This document shows positions 59,079-64,000 of a stretch of DNA of 64,000 bases, piece after piece (the first letter of the stretch is position 1; each line of letters starts with the position of its first letter). This DNA comes from Chaetoderma sp. LZ-2023a. Taxonomy: Eukaryota; Mollusca; Caudofoveata; Chaetodermatida; Chaetodermatidae. The notes beneath the pieces were generated by a model. That model ran no database searches and was not told the origin of the DNA. It saw only the letters and a program-made list of their open reading frames with translations. A program made the position numbers and the translations under genes. The stretch covers positions 181,505,945 through 181,569,944 of the forward strand of contig CM067369.1 in the NCBI GenBank assembly GCA_034401795.1, given 5' to 3'.

Positions 59079-59467
59079 ATGGACCTTTCCAGTTTTAGCT
59101 CTGCTCAGCCCCAAGTCTAGCTAAGTTCCACCCACGCCACGTTCGTGTTGGGATCGATCGATCCCTGAATTCCATGACTATCAATTTCCAGACAACTATA
59201 CAGGTAAGCGGTTTAATATTTTGAAACTAATTTGGCTGGGTGATGCCTATGGCAGCATCAGCACCCAGTCAAACTAGTTTCAAAATATTCAACAGCATGT
59301 TTATCAAATATCAAAGACATACAATTCGTACAACGTGTCGGACTATTACGCGTTTAAGACGGACCAAATCGAGTCATTCATGCTGTTATTGATTATGACG
59401 TCATCATAAGCGTCACGTAGTAGATTATGACGTCATATGAGTGATGGATAAACTGGAACGGTCCATT
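59079..59467 (+). mobile_element. MITE family A, full-length reference copy (389 bp)
   Basis: Inverted tips AATGGACCTTTCCAGTTTT and, reversed, AATGGACCGTTCCAGTTTA. The left body carries GATCGATCGATCC. The central hairpin is at about 59213-59300. The right body has ATTCGTACAACGTGTCGGAC, TTATGACGTCATCATAAGCG, TCACGTAGTAGATTATGACG and TCATATGAGTGATGG. It has two TGACGTCA (CRE) sites and no coding capacity. Transposase class unknown. Confidence 0.93.
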
Positions 59468-60152
59468 CAGGTATGTTCATGACTGATCATTACCACTTTC
59501 GTGAGGGACCAACCTAGTGTTGAGTGCGGCGCCATTTAACAAGTGACGTATTTTAGTATGACAGATACTTAGATGTGACAGATCGGATTCCTATATTATT
59601 TTTAATACTTTTCCTTTGAATCTACGATTTGAGTTAAAACATGAAGTTTGGACGTGGCAAAAATTGTTATTATTAGCAAGACGATATCAGCTTGACATAA
59701 ACGTTTGAATGGCAAGATTTTCAGAAGTCTACAACATCAACTATCGAAATAATTGAAATATATTTGTACGGTAAATCAATCCTTATTGTACTATATAAAT
59801 CAGAAATTGCAAACCCTCACCTCACCTGTTTGTCAAACTCTTGTGATTTCAGATATCATAGGTCAAGTTCGACTCGTTAACTATAGTCAGTTTGCTATGC
59901 CCAGTCGGACGCTAAATAGTTAACTATAGTTCGTTGGTACCTGGTTCCCGATTGAATTACTATTGCAGAAAATTTGGAGCCGGGTACCAGTTTCGATTAA
60001 CCATTTCTGTCGTCCGTTTTGATGGCATACGAAAATGGGTAATTTTTGTCCGCTAAGACGTCAAAAAGCGTCCCATAGGCTATAAAGTGGGCAATCAGAA
60101 TGTACTGGATCAGTGAGCTGTGTGCTAAAATTTAAGTCATATCGACTCGATT

Positions 60153-60200
<48 letters not shown>

Positions 60201-61008
60201 CTGCCCAACCGACAGACAGACCGACAGACCAACTGACCGATGACCGCCCGATGGCCGACCGACCAACCGACCGACATATCGACCAGCCAAGATGATGGAC
60301 AGACATACGGACAGACTGACCGACCAAACGAGCGAAAGACTGAATGAAAGAGCTACCGAATGGACAAACGGACTGACCGACGGATGGATGAACAGACAGA
60401 TGGGCGGATGGATGGATGGACAGACAGACAGACAGACGAACGAACGGAGGGACAAACTGACAGCAATCTGTTTACAGTTGATTTGAATTCAGAGCAACGT
60501 GATCAAGGTTGGGCGGGGAGTATTGTGCACTAGTGGCAGCAAATTGTGCTGACCGCTATTCTCCTAATTTCTAACTGATCAGCTGGTTGGAAAGAAGTTT
60601 ATCTGAATGAACCACATCCTACAGGAAGACAAAATCCATCTATAAAATGTTTAACCGTCGCATTAGCAGTAGCCCTGCCAGGAATAGAACCACCATCCAG
60701 ATTACCATTCGCATCATCATCATTCATCGCTAGTGTCGTGTTTCCATTGTCTACAAAGTCTAGTTAAGGAGAAATAATGACTAGCTTCTGATGGTCAGTG
60801 AATCTGATTGGATCATCGAGTCGACTTTCATCCTAGTTATTTGAGATTTTCGCGACTTGATCGATCTTCTAGAAAACCAACAGACTTGCTGATGTAAAGC
60901 CTAAAATCCCTTATGTGACACTGACACGATATGTTGCCCAGATCCGGTGTACGTAACCTGCGAACCTGATTCGCATCATATCTCTCCGTCGTTGGAAACA
61001 TGGACAAT
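59468..61008. other. Unassigned DNA with (GA)n and degenerate (GACC)n
   Basis: 60154-60200 is a GA microsatellite. 60200-60460 is degenerate GACC/GACA/GATG repeats, with artefactual frames on both strands. No gene is supported elsewhere. Confidence 0.6.
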
Positions 61009-62479
<1,471 letters not shown>

Positions 62480-63450
62480 ATAGTTTGATCTTGAAATCTT
62501 TTTTTCCAAATGAAACTAGTAATGATGCAGATAGTACTCTTGCATAGTATATAACTCTGCTATAACACTGTGTTGATATCTGGTGAGCCATTGTTGAAAA
62601 TGAGTGGTCCATAAAAAAAAATACAACCAAACAAACATGAACAAAGTTCAACGTCCAAACCCGTGAGAAAAGTAGTAATAGTTGCTCAAAATATTATCGG
62701 CAATGATGCAGATCGTATCCCTGTATTGCATAAAACACTTTTGTAGTTTCAGTGAAATCGGAATGACAATAGTTCAGTTACATGGTCCTTAACTCAAAAA
62801 GCATGAAGAAAGTTCAAAGTCCAAAACTGTGAAAAACCAGGAGAAATTTCCCAAAATGAAATGAGTAATGATACAGATAGTATCCCTGCTTAGTATATAA
62901 CGCTGCAGTAAAATTTTGTTGATATAACCATGACATGATAATTATAATTCCCCAAACTGGATTCTATTGTTATGGAGATCACATCCCTGTATAGCATAGA
63001 TCAATTCTGTAAAGTGCCACGGAGATCGGATGAGCCAGTCTTGGAAAATATGTTGATTAAAAAACCTTAAACAAAACTGCACTGGCAAAATACGTGAAAA
63101 ATGTCTAAGTCCAAAACCTTGAGAAAATAGTTAAAATGCCCCAAAATTAAATCTGTTCTTATGTAGATCACGTCCTCGTATAGTATTGATCACTTCTTTA
63201 AAGTTTCATTGAGATCGAATGCGCCAGTGTTGAAAAGTAAGTTGATTAAAAAACCTTAACTAAACCTGAACTGGCAAAATACATGAAAAATGTCTAAGTC
63301 CAAAACCTTGAGAAAATAGTTAAAATGCCCCCAAAATTCAATCCATTGTTATGTAAATCACATCCCTGTATAGCATAGATCACTTCTGCCAAGTTTCATC
63401 GAGATCGGATGAGCCAGTGTTGAGAAATAAGTTGATTAAAAAACCTTAAC
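62480..63450 (+). repeat. Decayed ~190-bp tandem repeat
   Basis: GTTGATTAAAAAACCTTAA recurs at about 63052, 63240 and 63431. GTCCAAAACCTTGAGAAAAT, ATCCCTGTATAGCATAGATC and TTTCATYGAGATCGGATG blocks recur with the same spacing. More diverged units extend back to about 62480. The array ends next to a short (GCC)n at 63473-63490. Confidence 0.85.
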
Positions 63451-63839
63451 CAAAACTACACAAATGACGGACGCCGCCGCCGCCGCCGCAAACGACGTCG
63501 ACGGAATTAGTGATCCCTATGTCTAGCTTTCCGCTTCGCAGGCTTCTAAAATTAAAATTACTTGAAAAAAGTTGACCATTAAAACATTAGTAACATCTAT
63601 CCTGTGAGATCCATATCACTTTGAAAAAGCGCCAGCATTCTGAGGGGCGCCTACATGTATCGTCTCTGACATATTCGCGCGCATTCTGACGCGACCGATA
63701 TGAGCAAATCGTATCTCTGTAGCGTCTCATCACTCTGGTAGTTTCCCTACTTTAGTTGTCTGCAGGTCTATCATATTCTAAAAAGATTAGCGGCAAATGC
63801 ACGTATAAATTTTGTCTAGCAACAGAATGCAGGAATCCA

Positions 63840-64000
63840 CATTTAACTATGCCCAGCCTATCTTTAGCTAAGCTCCACCCACAATTCGCCCGTTGGGAGA
63901 AATCGATCCCTGAACGCGCTGACTATCAAATTTCCAGAGAACTATATAGGTAAGCTGTTGAATATTTTGAAACCAATTTGACTGGATGATGTTGCTGCCT
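63840..64000 (+). mobile_element. MITE family A, runs off the window end
   Basis: AACTATGCCCAGCCTATCTT, GCTAAGCTCCACCCAC, AACTATATAGGTAAGCTGTT and the first hairpin arm up to GATGTTGCTGCCT at the window edge. The 3' half lies outside. Confidence 0.85.

Overview
This 64 kb window looks like repeat-dense intergenic DNA from an invertebrate animal, probably marine; the species cannot be named from the sequence. The evidence is long microsatellites (CGTG, AT, CTGT, ACT, CT), a decayed Ty3/gypsy retrotransposon, a Polinton/Maverick fragment, tRNA-derived SINE units, LINE 3' ends and many MITEs. No conserved multi-exon host gene was recognised. Almost every supported coding segment belongs to a mobile element, and most are broken by stops, frameshifts or deletions.

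Layout. 1-508 is a CGTG/CCTG microsatellite. About 3.75-9.4 kb holds a degenerate Ty3/gypsy element (gag with a CCHC knuckle, protease-like, RT/RNase H, integrase). 12.3-13.1 kb has a TATA/CRE-like promoter and an unassigned ORF with a zinc-finger-like motif. 14.93-18.58 kb is a complete, decayed DNA element with terminal inverted repeats of about 240-290 bp. It encodes a protein whose acidic residues and helix-hairpin-helix motif are ordered and spaced as in FEN1/XPG-type structure-specific nucleases, followed by a Cys-rich CXC-like tail. It sits inside another repeat, and a copy of that repeat without the insertion lies at 1.77-2.13 kb. 19.46-19.65 kb is an 86-bp perfect palindrome. 20-23.5 kb is a diverged tandem duplication. 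26.65-30.1 kb is a second, different lineage of the same FEN1-like family, split by a (TA)n-SINE-SINE-(TA)n block. 31.7-32.35 kb is a ~150-bp tandem repeat. 32.35-38.28 kb is a Polinton-like block: truncated protein-primed DNA polymerase B plus tightly packed virus-like ORFs on both strands. A foldback repeat lies at 38.54-38.83 kb. From 39 kb on there are MITEs, LINE ends, microsatellites and decayed tandem arrays.

The strongest candidate for an undescribed system is the FEN1-like nuclease element. One copy has inverted termini, candidate target duplications and a related unfilled site, and a second lineage lies 12 kb away. Together these suggest that this widespread but functionally unassigned nuclease/CXC gene family is carried by a DNA transposon. 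Both copies here are inactive.
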